From: Prorocentrum cordatum
Taxonomy: Eukaryota > Sar > Dinophyceae > Prorocentrales > Prorocentraceae
Direction: 5' to 3'
Length of the DNA stretch: 64,000 nucleotides
Assembly: GCA_963575745.1 (NCBI GenBank)
Contig: CAUYUJ010015710.1
Location: forward strand, 2,501 to 66,500
Position numbers and translations under genes: made by a program. The notes below the pieces were generated by a model. The model did not search any database. It was not told the origin of the DNA and saw only the letters and a list, made by a program, of their open reading frames with translations. This document shows, one piece after another, positions 41,906-53,830 of the stretch (position 1 is the first letter of the stretch; each line of letters begins with the position of its first letter).

Positions 41906-42284
41906 CCCAGCTGGCACGCAGCGACGAGCGAGGCGAAAAGCAACGGGGAAGAGAAAGGCGGGAAGGAAGAAAGGAGACGCACGAGCAATGCTCTATTCAA
42001 AACGAGAACCCAACGCAGGAGGGTCTGGGAAAAATACGATAACGGCTAATCAAAAATAAATCGCAAGAAAAATTCTAATTCTTTACGCTTCGCGTATCCC
42101 CACCAGCCCATCTCACAGCAGCAACTCTTGCGAAGCATGCCGACAGTCGTGTTTTTCAGGTGTGTGTCCGTTTGGCCCCGCATATGTCCCTTGTTCCTCC
42201 TTCCTCCCGCCTCTTTGTACATCCTCCTTGTGGGGTGAGCGGGAGAAGGACGAGGCGGAGGAGGAGGGAGAGAAAGCGTTCCTC
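41906..42284. other. No supported gene
   Basis: Unique DNA, with a second copy of the word GTATCCCCACCAGCCCA near 42093. Confidence 0.4.
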
Positions 42285-42690
42285 GTGATTTGAGTCGTTT
42301 GGGGTTTCTCGTCTTGGTGTGAGTCTGTCGGGCCTTTTTTCTTGGTGTGAGTCGTTCGGGCTCTTCGTGGTGTGAGTCGTTCGGGCTCTTCGTCCTGGTG
42401 TGAGTAGTTCGGGCTTCTCGTAGTGTGAGTTGTTCGGGCCCCTCATCCTGGTGTGAGTCGTTCGGGCCCCCCCTCCTGGTGTGACTCGTTCGGGTTCCTC
42501 GTGGTGTGAGTCGTTCGGGGCCCGCGTCGTGGTGTGAGTCGTTCGGGCTCCTCGTGGTGTGAGTCGTTCGGGCGCCTCGTCCTGGTGTGAGTCGTTCGGG
42601 CGCCTCTTTGTGGTGTGAGTTGTTCGGGCTCTTCGTGGTGTGAGTCGTTGGGGCCCCTCGTCCTGGTGTGAGTCGTTCGGGCTCCTCGTG
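42285..42690. repeat. Minisatellite GGTGTGAGTCGTTCGGGC
   Basis: About fifteen units, each GGTGTGAGTCGTTCGGG plus a short variable TCCTCGTCCT-type segment (period 20-30). Confidence 0.9.
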
Positions 42691-43265
42691 GGGCCTCTTG
42701 GGGACCTCTTGGAGCCTCTTGGGGGCCTCTTGAGGGGCTCTTGGGGCCTCTTGGGGGCCTCTTGGGGGCCTCTTGGGGCCTCTTGGGTGCCTCTTGGGAG
42801 CCTCTTGGGAGCCTTTTGGGGCCTCTTGGGGGCCTCTTGGGGGCCTCGTGGAAGCCTCTTGGGATCCTCCTGGGGGCCTATTGGGGCCATCTTGGGGCCT
42901 CTTGCGACCTCCTCAGAAGCGCAAAGTAGAGTTGCCCCTTGATAAGGACAAAATGAGCCTAAAACCTTCGTAAAATCAATGGTTTTGCTATGAAGGACGA
43001 TGAGTGCGGTCCCTCAGAAGTCCAAAATGGGGCCAAAACCCGAGTAAAATCCATGATTTCTGCTTCGAAGAGGAGTAGAGGCGCCAAATTCCCCCCCCCC
43101 CTGGGAGCCAGAATCCTTGTGAGGGTCGTCGTTTTTGAGCCCTCCCAGGGTTCGAAAAAGACCCCCTTGACACCACTCGGCCCGCCCTCTCCAGGCCCAG
43201 GGGGAGGGGGGAGGGGGAGGGGTAAACCCCTCCCCGAAGGGGAAGAAGGGTGGTTGAGGACAGAG
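42685..43265 (-). repeat. Partial composite repeat, copy D
   Basis: A CTTGG array (42685-42915) is followed by AATCCTTGTGAGGGTCGTCG and GAGCCCTCCCAGGG, then a GGCCCAGGGGGAGGGGGGAG block and CCCTCCCCGAAGGGGAAGAA. This order parallels the inverted copy at 3550-4844 but lacks its middle. Confidence 0.6.
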
Positions 43266-45552
43266 AGAGAACGAGCACAACGAACGCTATAATATAACGA
43301 CGAGTTGCCAGACAACAGCGAAATCATTGATACATATTGGTGTGGTTTCACATTGGATAATGCTGCCCGTCATGATCCGACTGCGGTGGTGTACGGCCGG
43401 CACGTAAACCGTTATAATTTCACAACTCATATTGCCGGCCTGTATGACGACTAAAACAAAACTCAGGTATTAACTCGGGTATTCTGTTTCCCGTACGTGT
43501 ATTTTCCCCGTGTTTTTTTTCGTTTCCTTTTTTTTCCCGTCCGTCCGTTTGTTCGTCCAGGCATGTCGGTCCAGTTTTCTTTGCCCACACGGCTTTGGCA
43601 TATGGTTGTTTCGTCCCGTTTCCTCTCATATTTTCCATCCGTGGTGAAAGAATTTCCCGTTCAACGATATCATAAGGAATAAAATGTTGGGCGAAATGAA
43701 ATGTAGTCGAACCTTGAGGGAAGCAAAAGAAAAAACAACAATATTTGTTTTATATGCCTTCCTTTTTTCCTCCGTTTTCTCGTCGTCCGAACAGTATGCC
43801 TATATTATGTTTTTGTTTTTTTGTCCTGCCGTGGCGGCAAGAAGGTATCAAATATCGAGATGTGTGAAATGCGCCAACGCACATTGCTGGTTGAACTCTT
43901 GTATCACGCGGTCTTGCACCACGTCGGCGGTCGAGCCGTGGCGCAAGAACATCTGAAAAAACGGAGGGAGACGGCCCACCAGGTCTCCAGCGATTTTTTT
44001 TTCTCGTAGCCCACTGTGACGCGAATCTCATCATCACTAAAAAAAATCTCTTCATCGAGGTTGTTCTCTTTCTCCGACTTCACGCTCTGGTCGGGGTCAA
44101 GGTCGGGCGGTCGAAGGCGACGATGAAACTTAATCAGCCTGGCACAACCGGAACTGGTTCAGCAACGGGGGGAACCCGAACCCCTCCTCATATTATTGAA
44201 ACCCTTCCTCCATTACCGAAGCCCTTCCCCTCGTTGCCGAAACACCCCCCCTCCGTTACCGAAACCCTTCCCGCCAATGCCGAAACTATCCCAAATGTTA
44301 CAGAAATCGCCTCGTAGCTTGTCGAAACGTTTTCTCCGGTTACCGAGCCCCTGCCCTGGTTACCGAAACCCTATTCCGGTTACAAAAACCTTTGGGGCCC
44401 ACCTAAATGCGAAACCATTGAAAACGAAAAAAACAAATCTAAAGAGCTCGGGACCGATGCGTATGTGTGACCTTATGCAACCAAACTTTGTTAGGTTTCA
44501 TCAATTTGCTTTACTACTACGGCTTGGAAGTATGGGAATATGAAATTAGTGGGGAAGGCGGATACATTGCCTTAAATATGGGATCGTTTCACATCGCATG
44601 GGAAGAATATATTGTTTTGTTGGAAACCTACATTATCCCCGAATAGAATGAGCGTCGGGCTTGCTTATTTGGTCGGCCTTCCCGGGGCGACCTGGAACCG
44701 CCGGGCGATTCAGAAAACGCAAGTATCCCAAACATCGCTGAATGTAATTTCCCGCGTCCAATCCATTATTGTTTCTGTGTGAAATACGACGACGGTTGGG
44801 CAGCGCAACAACTGATGGAACCGACCTCCACGGATATCTAAGAGTGTCTCCGAATGTGAAGCCCGTTTGCATTCGCGCCATACGGAAATGTTGGCACCCT
44901 CGAGACAAATATTACTGGCAGCGCGTGCCGGGCAAAAATCTTGAACAATAGGTTTTTCAACCGCTTCACAACCTAGCGATCTTCGGAGACTGGATCTTGC
45001 GGTGCCAAGTTTGTCTATCGTTTCGGATCTTCCTTTCTCCTGCGATGCGCTCGTAGTCTCACCTCTTGCGCGTGCCGGTGTCCCACGCCCGGGGACTTGT
45101 CCACAGATGATGGAGATTCTTCGGCGCTGCTCACCACGAAGCTGTTGCCAACGCGATCCGGCGCCCGGCAAGGAACTTATCCGCCGCGCTCTCTCAATTT
45201 ATGATGCGTTGTTTTCGGCGCGTGTCGGTCACTTGGCGTAAGGGCCCCTCGCAACCCGAGTCGAAAAAAAAACGAAACGGATAAGAAAGATCCGGAGAGG
45301 GGGGAAACGGAATGGGAAAGGGCCGGGGGCAACAAAAAAAAATAGAGAAAGCCGGCGTGGGAGGAATAGAAAAGAATCGGAATAAAGGAAGGAGCCACAA
45401 TTAGAAAAATGGGACCCGGAATGGGGCAAAAATGATCGCCGTCGTCGTTCTGTTCCGGCCGTCGTCGCCATTCCGGCTGGCCGGCCGGACGGCCGCGCCA
45501 CGCTGGCTGGCCACGCTGCGCCGGCCGTTGGGCCCCAGCGGGACTTCGGGGG
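43266..45552. other. Mostly unique DNA; CCGAAACCC minisatellite
   Basis: More AT-rich than most of the window. A degenerate TTACCGAAACCCTTCC repeat occupies about 44175-44395. Several frames of 60-170 codons exist but overlap on both strands and show no domain. Confidence 0.45.
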
Positions 45553-45812
45553 CGAGGCTTCCATAATTGCCACCACGGGTTTCCATAATTACCAGGGAGG
45601 AGGAGATGGGGAGGAAAAGAAATGTTGAGGGGACAGGGTGGGACCGGCCGAAGGAGGATTTGAGGATGCCGGGGCTCGGTTAACAATTATGGAAACCCGT
45701 ATTGACAATTATGGAAGCCCGTGTTGACAATTATGGAAACCCGTGTTGGCAATTATGGAAACCCGTGTGTTCAGTTATGGAAACCCGTGTTCAGTTATGG
45801 AAACCCTTGCTG
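45553..45812. repeat. CATAATTACC minisatellite in inverted pair
   Basis: Two units in CCACGGGTTTCCATAATTAC orientation (45556-45595) face six or seven inverted units ACAATTATGGAAACCCGTGT (45683-45812) across 85 unique bases. Same sequence family as 36540-36765. Confidence 0.85.
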
Positions 45813-46555
45813 CCGCTGCCTCTTCCTCTTGTGTATGTGTGCCTTCGGATGGGCCTTCGAACGCATCAGATAAGTGAGGGATAGACGGACGACGTTGGAG
45901 GCGCACAGAAAAGTGAAGAGGATAATCAGGACGCTTTTTGTGGACGGACGTTCGGGGGACGTTCGGAGAGTTCGCCTACATTACATTTTATCGTGATGAT
46001 GCTGCACGTTCTTGCACAGCTCTGTCCTTTCACGCGCTTCGCGTTCATGTCAGGAAAGGTTTTTCTGTCTTGTAGCGAAACGGCGCACAGCCTTACGATG
46101 CGACCCCACCAAAAGGCCCCCAAGAAACCCGCAAGAAACCCCGAATAGAACCCCGCGCGGCGCCAAGAGCAACGTCTTTCTCCAATTGCCTCGTGCTGTC
46201 CTCTGTCGTCGTCGTTGTCGTCATCATCGCCGTCCGTATTCCTCCTCGTACTCGCCCGCGTTCTCTTCGTCCTCGTCTTTTAGTTTTTTTTTTCTCCTCC
46301 TCCCACGACGCCGGCATCCCAACGACCGCCAGCCTTGCAAGCAATAGAGATGTAACGGGAGTGTTGTCGCTTTCGTGAGTATGCGCACAATGCCGTACCG
46401 TAGTAAGCGAGCCCCCCGTCGAGATAGAACGGTCGCATCACTGCTTGGATCGGGGCGATAATTTGGAAGGGGTTGTATACGATTTTGGGCATTGTTCTTA
46501 CTTCTCCCCCTGTAGCTTCACCATCCCACGGCCCATGGAGACCAAACAGGCGAAT
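45813..46555. other. No supported gene
   Basis: Contains a relative of 35230-35340 at about 45990-46070 (TTTCACGCGCTTCGCGTTCATGTC word) and TCC-rich patches near 46200-46310. Confidence 0.4.
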
Positions 46556-47005
46556 TCGATCGGTGTCAACGTATGCAATGTGGAAGAAGAAAACAGGAAG
46601 AAAATGGATCGGGATCGAGGGAATGGGAGCCGGAACTGAACTGGCGCTGGAAGAAGACAGAATGAGAGTCGGAGTCGGAAGATAAAATGGAATTCGGAGC
46701 CGGGGCCGGAAGAAGACTGAATGGGAGTCGGAAATGAAATGCGAGTCGGCGTCAAAAATCATAGGAAGACAAGAGTTGGGAGCGAAAGAAGACAGAACAA
46801 TAATCAGAGTCGGTATGGAACGGGAGAATCAAACACGGAAAAAGACGGAGTGGGAGTCGGAGCCGGACGGAATGAGAATCGAAGCCGGAACCCGGAAACA
46901 AACCTAGAAGAAAACGGAATAGGAGTCGGAACCGGACTCGGAAGAAAACGGAACGGGAGTCGGAGCCGGAGGAACACGGAATAGGAATCCGAATTGGAAC
47001 AAGAG
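46556..47005. repeat. Purine-rich GGAGTCGGAGCCGGAA minisatellite
   Basis: Irregular units of GAAGAAAACGGAA / GGGAGTCGGAGCCGGA, about 16-30 bp. No gene. Confidence 0.8.
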
Positions 47006-47514
47006 GAATTCAGCATGTGAGTCAAAAAGGAACGGGACACGGAACCGCCAACCCCTAGTCAAATCGTTTTTTCCCCGGCACCGTCCAGGAGCCGCCACCA
47101 GCTCGCAACGAAGGAACAATTCAGGGTTAACGTCATCGCTGTCTCTGAGGGGATCTGTGCTCGCAGCGTTGTGCCAACGCGTCCTACGGGATGGCTTCAC
47201 TGACTGACTGTCATCGCTGTCTCTGAAGGGATAGCTAGCTTGGCGGACAGAGAGCCTGCGGCACCGCTCGATTGAAACAGAAGCAATGCACAACGGGATT
47301 TACCATAAATGGGAAAAACAACGTATTCCAAAATATGTTTCTCGGAATAGAGGCACGCGTTGCCAACCTTGCGCAGAATTTGCGGCATTTGCATGTGTAT
47401 ATTTGGTGTCAAGAGCACCTTTGGTGAGCAATTGATGTTTTGCTACTGCAAATTCGTTGAGGACGTTCGTCTGAGCATGTGTCCAAGTTGTCAAGGCATC
47501 TGTTTACCATGAGA
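47006..47514. other. No supported gene
   Basis: Unique DNA with the phrase CATCGCTGTCTCTGARGGGAT twice (about 47131 and 47213). Confidence 0.4.
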
Positions 47515-48375
47515 ATGTCCCGTGGCGAGTCCCCCTGGCACGTCTCGCGGTGCGTCCCGTGGCACGTTCCGTAGCGTGTCCCTTTGGCACGTCCCGCGGT
47601 GCGTCCCCATAACGCATCCCCCGGTACGCGTCCCTTGGGGCGGGCGTCCGCGGCGCGTTCCCCTGGTTTATCACCCCGTCAATTCGCTCTGGGGCAGCTG
47701 TTCTGTGCTCAAGCAGCTCGAGCTTCAAATCCACATCAATTTGGTCAGGACTCGGATGCAAAAGGGGACTCGGTGTCCACAACGCTATAATGCACAACCG
47801 CGGCATGGTACATCGCAATTCAGCACGGCACAATACAGCATAACCCTCAACACAATACGTCAAGACCGATACACTCAGCATTGCAACCTGGCACGTTCCT
47901 TGGCGAATCCCTCTGGCACGTCGCGTGGCGCGTCCCCTGGCATGTCCCGTGGCATATCCATTGGCACGTTCCGTAGCGCGTCGCTTTTGTTACGCTCCGC
48001 GGTACGCTCTATAGCGTTGTCTTCCCTTGCATGCGAGTCCTGACCGAACTGATTAAGCTCGAACTGCCTGAGCATATAATACCTGGGAACACGCCGGGAG
48101 GACGCGTCGCGGAACGTCCGAAGGGACGCGCCAGGCGACGTACATGCCATAGGGACGCACTACTACCTGGCACGTTCCTTGGCACGTTCTGTGGCGCGTC
48201 TGGCGAGTCCCCCTGGCACGTCGCGCGGCGCGTCCCCTGGTACGTCCCGTGGCACGTCCATTGGCGCGTTAAGTAGCGCGTCCCCTTGGCACGTCCCGCT
48301 GGCACGTCCCCCGGAACGTCGCCTGGCGCGTCCTTGGGACGTCCCGCGGCGCGTCCTCCTGGTATGTCCCCCTGT
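47515..48375. repeat. GGCACGTCCCGTGGCGCGTC minisatellite blocks
   Basis: Three blocks (47515-47665, 47890-48000 and 48165-48370) of 12-16-bp units such as GGCACGTCCC and GGCGCGTCCC, alternating with a dispersed ~150-bp repeat. Confidence 0.85.
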
Positions 48376-48560
48376 CAGTTAGATCTGGGGCAGCTTCTAT
48401 GTGCTCAGGCAGCTTGAACTTAATTGTCCAAATCAATCAGTTCGGTCAGGACTCGGATGTAAAGGGGGACTCGATCCACAACGCTATAGAGCACAATCGC
48501 GGCATGGCACATCGAAATTCCGCACGGCACATCACAGTACAGCCCTCGGCAAGGTACATC
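47685..48560. repeat. Dispersed ~150-bp repeat, three local copies
   Basis: TCTGGGGCAGC…GTGCTCA.GCAGCT.GA then GGTCAGGACTCGGATG and ACAACGCTATA.GCACAA.CGCGGCATG occur at 47687-47835 and 48384-48545 (+), with a shorter inverted copy at 48010-48075. A fourth, inverted relative lies at about 59690-59880. Confidence 0.8.
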
Positions 48561-48599
48561 GAAATCGGTCCACTCAGCATTGCATTTGCCCGTCACTCA

Positions 48600-49330
48600 A
48601 TCAGGTGTCTGTGAAACGTTGCCATGCCTTACATTTCTATCTTCCTTTCGGGGCTCGTGGGTCGATCATGTATCCCGTCTTGTCCCCCGTTACGATTTCT
48701 AATTCCAATGTGCAATTTGGTTCGTTCCCCAACTGCTGGGCCAAGACATGTACATTGAGCAAAGGACTTGCTGGTCGGTCTGAAACGTCAAACTCGGCGT
48801 CAAATGCGCGAACAGCGCCGCGGTCGGAAAAGCAACAAAGAGCGGTCCTCATTTCTGGGGGTTCTGGGGGGACCTGGGCAAACGGGGAGTAGGAAGATTA
48901 ATCTGGTGGCTCTGATCTGGTGCAGGCAGCCCCAAAAGAGCCCCACAGAGCCGCAAGATGGGGAACATCAATCGGGGCGGGCGGTCCTGGGAGGCGATCG
49001 CTGGGGCGGCGGTCCTGGATGGGGGTCCCGGAAGGGGTCCCGAAACCAACAACGCCCACAAGGGCCAAGGCTCGCGAACACCGTCAACACCGCCGTCGTC
49101 GTCGTCGTCGTCATCTCCCTTCATGGTCGGCCGCACCGTCTGTAATGTTATGGGAATGCCCGTTGTCGCTTCATCAGTGCATGTTTGCCTGGGGGATGCG
49201 CACACACACGTACGTGCCAATCCCAAACGTTGTTTTCTGCTTTGCTGGTCGGTCTCTGTTCCGAAGTATTGCGGCGACTCCATGTTCACACTGTTTACAA
49301 TCGCTTCCCGCTGGATTATTCGTTCATGTC
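48600..49330. other. No supported gene
   Basis: Unique DNA. Frames of 120-160 codons on both strands overlap and lack domains. Confidence 0.4.
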
Positions 49331-49600
49331 TAATCCCACCAGCCCTCTGGGCGTAGGTGGTTTAGGGGGTTTCCTCTTCCCCTTCGGGGAGGGGTTGATC
49401 ACTGCTCCCTATTAATAAACACCCCCTTCCCCAGGCGACTGGTAGCCAACCAGGAACCATGAGGCCCCCCCCCCCACCATCCCTAGTTCAAGCCATACAA
49501 AACACACAGTGCCTCCAAATTCGGAGCATGCGCAGCCAACCCGATGCGGCCTCCCCCCCATCCCTGTCAAACCACACTACAAAATAATTGAAAACACTTG

Positions 49601-49631
<31 letters not shown>

Positions 49632-50860
49632 CAACGGCGGCGGCTGCGGCGGCGGCGGCGGCGGCAGTGGCGGTGGCGGCAGCAGCTGCGGCGGCAGCGG
49701 CTGCGGCGGCGGCGATTTGGCAGCGGGGGCGGCGGCGGCGGCGGAGGCGGCGGCGGTGGCGGCGGATTGGCCCCCAGTAGCGGCCCATCTGCTGAGTATG
49801 TTGAGGCTCGGGCCAGACTCGGGTGCGACGTCTGTGTTGGGAGGGCGGGTGGGAGTGAGCGAGACGGCTTGCGGGCGAGGAGGGAATCTTGACCCCTCCC
49901 CCTTACCCCCTCCCCTGGACCTGGACGGGGGGTTCCGCGACGCGTTGGAGCGTCCAGAACGGCCTCGGCGAGGAAACCACACTCATTGGTTTTACCATGG
50001 TTTTGGCTCCATTTTGGCATCCTGAATGGGGGGGGCTAGTTGAGTCCCCCCCTCCTGTGCTCCTCCAAGATGGCCCCAAGAGGCGCCCAGGAGGCCCAAC
50101 AGGCCCCGAGATGGCCCCACGTGGCCCCAAACAACCCCCAAGAGGCCCCCAGGATGCCCCCAAGGTGCTGCCAAAAGACCCCCACGAGGCCCCAAAAGAC
50201 CCCCCAAAGGCACCCAAACCGCTCCAAGAGGCCTCGGCGAGGATGCCCAAATCATTGATTTCTTGAGGTTTTGGCCACATTTGGGCCTCCTGGGGGGGCA
50301 CTGCTTCAGATGACTGCGCGAGCGCCTGGCGAAACCCGAGATGACCTCCAAGATGGCTCAAGATATCCCAAGACGCCTCAAGATGGCTTCCACGATGCTC
50401 CAAGAAACCCCAAGACCGCTTCAAGACGGCTCCAGGTGGCCAAAGAGGTTCCCCAGGAGGCCCCGAAGAGGCCAACATCCTTCCAAAACCTTTGGCAAAA
50501 TTAATATGTTGGGTTTTCTCGCCTTTTCGCTTCCGATGGCCACCCAAGGCTTCAAGATGACTCCAAGATGGCCCAAGAGGGCTCCAAGAGCGCTCCCAAG
50601 GCTCCCAAGAGCGCTTCAAAAGGGCCCCAGGAGGCGCCCAGGAGGCCCCAACAGGGGCCCCAGAGGCCTCCACGAGGCCCCCAAGAGACCCCCAGGAGGC
50701 CCCAAGAAACTCCGAGGCACCCAAGACGCTCTAAGAGGCGTCCAGGACCGCCAAGAGGCCCCCAAGACGCTCCAAGAGGCCTCCACTGGGGGACCCTTCC
50801 TCTGTGTGCTGCCCACTTCCCGGATCGAGGCACTTCCTCTGGGCATCGTTTCTGGATGGG
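49331..50860 (+). repeat. Composite interspersed repeat, copy A
   Basis: Order: leader AATCCCACCAGCCCTCTGGG…TTGATCACTGCTCCCTATTAATAAACACC (49332-49430); GCCAACCAGGAACCATGAGG; (GGC)n (49598-49770); GATTGGCCCCCAGTAGC…GAGGGCGGGTGGGAGTGAGC (49767-49870); CCCCTCCCCTGGACCTGGAC (49908-49927); a CCAAGAGGCCCC array (50065-50790) with one spacer (CTCGCCTTTTCGCTTCCGATGG, near 50519); terminal CTCCACTGGGGGACCCTTCC…CATCGTTTCTGGATGG (50779-50858). The same module order is present at 55156-56570. Confidence 0.9.
49598..49772. repeat. (GGC)n microsatellite
   Basis: GGC triplets with TGC/AGC interruptions; gives poly-Gly, poly-Ala or poly-Arg frames and Pro/Ala frames on the other strand. Confidence 0.97.
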
Positions 50861-52058
50861 CTGGTGTTTTTTTTGGTGTGTGTGTGTGTGTGTGTTTGGC
50901 GGCTCCAGGGACAGATCCGAGAAGCGGGACGGGCGCGGTTGGGGCACAGGGCGAGATAATTGGCTACGACGGCGCACAGGCCGACGCAACAAGTGCACAT
51001 GCAATTTTCAAAATGCCCCCCATTAAGATGCGGGCGACCCAGGAGCGGGGACGCAGGCATCATACTGAAACCGACGGAAGAGAAGTCGCACTGTGGCGCC
51101 AGCTCGAACCGTACTGACCAGCGCGTACTGGCGTGAGCCAAGCTGCGCTGTGGCAGCACGGGGGGCCCGTGAGGCCGCACCGTCAAACACGATGAGGAAA
51201 CGAAAGAGCAAGGAAAGGCGGCGGGTGAGCACGCGCAGGCGGAAGAGGGGGAGCCGAGGAACGCCTCACTCACTTGGACTCCTGGGCGCGATCGAACTGC
51301 AACCGACCTGTGCACGGAGACGTCGACCCAGTCGCGGAGTCCGAAACCTGCGACTGCCTGACCCAGAGCGTCGGGGGGGACACAGCAGCAGGCATGGCCG
51401 AGCACCATGGGCCACCCTGCAGGAGGGCTGGAACACTGCCAAAGGATGAACCACTTGTGCAGTACCAGGAGCACGAAGGTGGCTCCCGCCGAGAGGGGTG
51501 GACCAAGTCATCGGCGAACAACGCGGGCAGCTTATCCATCACGACGGACGGGGGAACAAAGCGGCGAGCGTCAACCGGGGAAGCAGGGGCGGACCAGATG
51601 GGGGATCGTCGGCCGTCAAGCAAAAGGTGTACCACTTGTCGGGTCCGACCTCCCCCCAGGTCCGGCCCCAGGTGGTGTCGGGGCGGGGTGGCGCGCCAGG
51701 CTGCGTCCGGCCGTAGCCCAGGATCAGGCACCGGGAACCACGCCCAGACCACGTGGGCGAACCGCGCCCGCTCCAGGGGCTGGAGTCGCACCGGCGGGGG
51801 CGGATGCACAAGGCCCGAGTTGTCCGAAACAACACCTGGCAGCAGCGCGGCCCGACCGCACATCGGAGCTCAGCCAGGGAGCCTCCAGGTGGCCAGAAGC
51901 CCGAGTGCCCCAGGGGAGCCTCGGAAGGGGGGAAATCGTGTGGCGCCGTGCCAGCAGGAGGAGGGGGAGAGGAGGAGACGCAGCCGATAGCCGCACAATC
52001 CAGTGAATAAATGGAGGACGGGGAGGGGCGACGCCAATGCTGACACTGCGAGAATTTT
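50861..52058. other. No supported gene
   Basis: Begins with a short (GT)n run (50877-50898). GC-rich sequence follows with long overlapping frames on both strands (for example 238 codons at 51274-51990 + and 197 codons at 51270-51863 -). No conserved motif could be recognised, and neither strand is preferred. Confidence 0.4.
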
Positions 52059-52350
52059 GGCCTCCGTGATCCCTCCACCGTGCGTTGTGGCGGGTCCTCG
52101 GCGACCGCGGGGGGAACAGAGCGCCTGACCACTGCGGGGGACCGTGCTGTCACTGCTCCAGGGCAGCAACTGTGGCCTCTGTGATCCTTCCAACGTGCGC
52201 TGTGGAGGGTCCTCTGCGACCGCGGGGGGAACAGAGCGCCAGACCACTGTGAGGGACCGCGCTGCCACTTGCTCTGGGCAGCACCGTCGGGGGGAAACAC
52301 TCAGCACCGTCGGGGGGCAGTACCGTCGGGGGGCAGCACCGTGGTGGGGT
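52059..52350. repeat. ~115-bp tandem duplication and CACCGTCGGGGGGCAG repeats
   Basis: Two copies of GCCTCYGTGATCCYTCCA…GCGACCGCGGGGGGAACAGA (52059-52173 and 52174-52283), then three to four CACCGTCGGGGGG units. The end, GTGGGGTTACGCGAAGCGTC, recurs next to composite copy B at 56569. Confidence 0.8.
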
Positions 52351-52604
52351 TACGCGAAGCGTCTAGAATTTCTACTGGATCCCGTTGTGTGGTCACCCTT
52401 GCAAAAGGTTTGCTAGACACGGCCACGTAGGCGTTTGTACAAAGACAGGGGGCGGCGGTTGTGTGACGTAACCGTCTTCGATGCAATTCTCTTTGCCAAT
52501 GGCGGCGAATGGTTGCCCATTTGAGCAAATCGGGGGGCCCACACTGAAAGATAACGTTAGACATACTATACAACTGAATGTATATACTATATTACAAGGG
52601 TAGA

Positions 52605-52611
52605 GGGGGAC

Positions 52612-52651
<40 letters not shown>

Positions 52652-52770
52652 GCAGAGCGAGAGAACGAGAGAGAGAGAGAGAGAGAAGGGAACAAACAAA
52701 AGAGAGAGAAGAGAGAGGAAGAGAGAGAGAGAGAGAGAGAGAGATCTGAAAACAGAGAGAGAGGGAAAAG
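52605..52770. repeat. (GA)n microsatellite
   Basis: Long GAGAGA tract with few interruptions; all frames across it are Arg/Glu or Leu/Ser low complexity. Confidence 0.97.
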
Positions 52771-53475
52771 CAAACGCAAGGCAATCGCATTCTGGATATG
52801 TTGCTTTGCCGTGCGCCCTAGAAATGCTGAAACAATACTGGGAACCTGTCTCCGAGGATCCTGAACTGCCTTTCGTACAATGGCACCGAATCTGGCACCC
52901 TTCTATATATGTAGATTGCGCAATTTCCCCTACATGTATCCTTTCAGGGATCATTCCTTTCCGAGACGTGCAATGACATGGAGCGTGCGAGAAAACATAG
53001 CAAACTTGCAAATTGACCTATCACATGAGCAAGCGTGCTAAATTAATCGCATCGTCTGGTGCAGCAGTCGTCATTTTCCGCGAGCAACTTAACACAGATG
53101 CGTCGCTGGAGAATTGGGGCCATACTCTGTTGCATGGCATTGTACATGTCTTCGATGTCGGAGGAGCAGTTCTAAATGAATGCTCCTTCGTTGAAAGCCT
53201 CGGATCTGAAATCAGTCTGTACATGTCTCCGGTCGGCATTGAGATCTGCCGCATGCAACTCTGGCCGAACCAACGTACCAATCAATTAAAGCACGCGGTC
53301 GCGCCATCGTGACTTCTTGCAAAGCAATGCCTCCCCACTTTGCCCTCACCCTCGGTGCACTGTTCACGCCCTCGACTGCGATCGCTCGCCCTAACTCTCC
53401 TTCTTGAGCATTTCCTCATCTTGCTCCTCCATCCTACTTCCTTCTTTCCTCGCCGTCACTCGGGGACAAATGGGA
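52771..53475. other. Unique segment with a weak ORF
   Basis: A frame 53025-53312 (+, 96 codons from ATG) reads SKRAKLIASSGAAVVIFREQ…MSPVGIEICRMQ, with protein-like composition but no recognised family. A frame on the opposite strand competes. Not called as a gene. Confidence 0.3.
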
Positions 53476-53479
53476 AGGA

Positions 53480-53830
53480 GAGAAGCGGAACGCTGTGGTC
53501 GCGCCCGTCCCCGCCCAACTCTGGCATTTCTCATGCGGTCCGGCGGGCATTTCAGCCGAAAGCGTCCAAAGAACACGACGCCAAACCCAGCGTTTGTCGA
53601 ACGGTCCTCGCGTCCGACTCGCTCGAAAAAACTTCCAAAGAGCACAATCCCAAACCCAACATCTCTCGAACGGTCGTCGCGCCCGCGTCCCTCTTAAAAC
53701 TTCCCAATACTTCGATCCCCAACCCGCTATCTCTGGAACGGTCGTCGCGCCCGTCCCCGATAAACACATCCAAAGACCTCGATCCCAAACCCAACACCTA
53801 TCGACCGTCTTGGGGCCCTTCTGAGCCATC
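53480..53830. repeat. ~58-bp minisatellite
   Basis: About five degenerate units: CGAACGGTCGTCGCGCCCGT, CCCT..AAAACTTCCAAAGA, CCTCGATCCCAAACCCAACA, TCTCT. A decayed further unit lies near 53905. No gene. Confidence 0.85.

Noticed and set aside
43684-43956. 90-aa hydrophobic frame
   Set aside because: Unremarkable composition, competing opposite-strand frame and no domain.
51709-51730. CCGTAGCC word as another spliced-leader relic
   Set aside because: Only the first eight bases agree; the second half does not align.
51093-52010. Overlapping 120-250-codon frames as real genes
   Set aside because: Both strands are equally open in GC-rich DNA and no conserved motif is recognisable.
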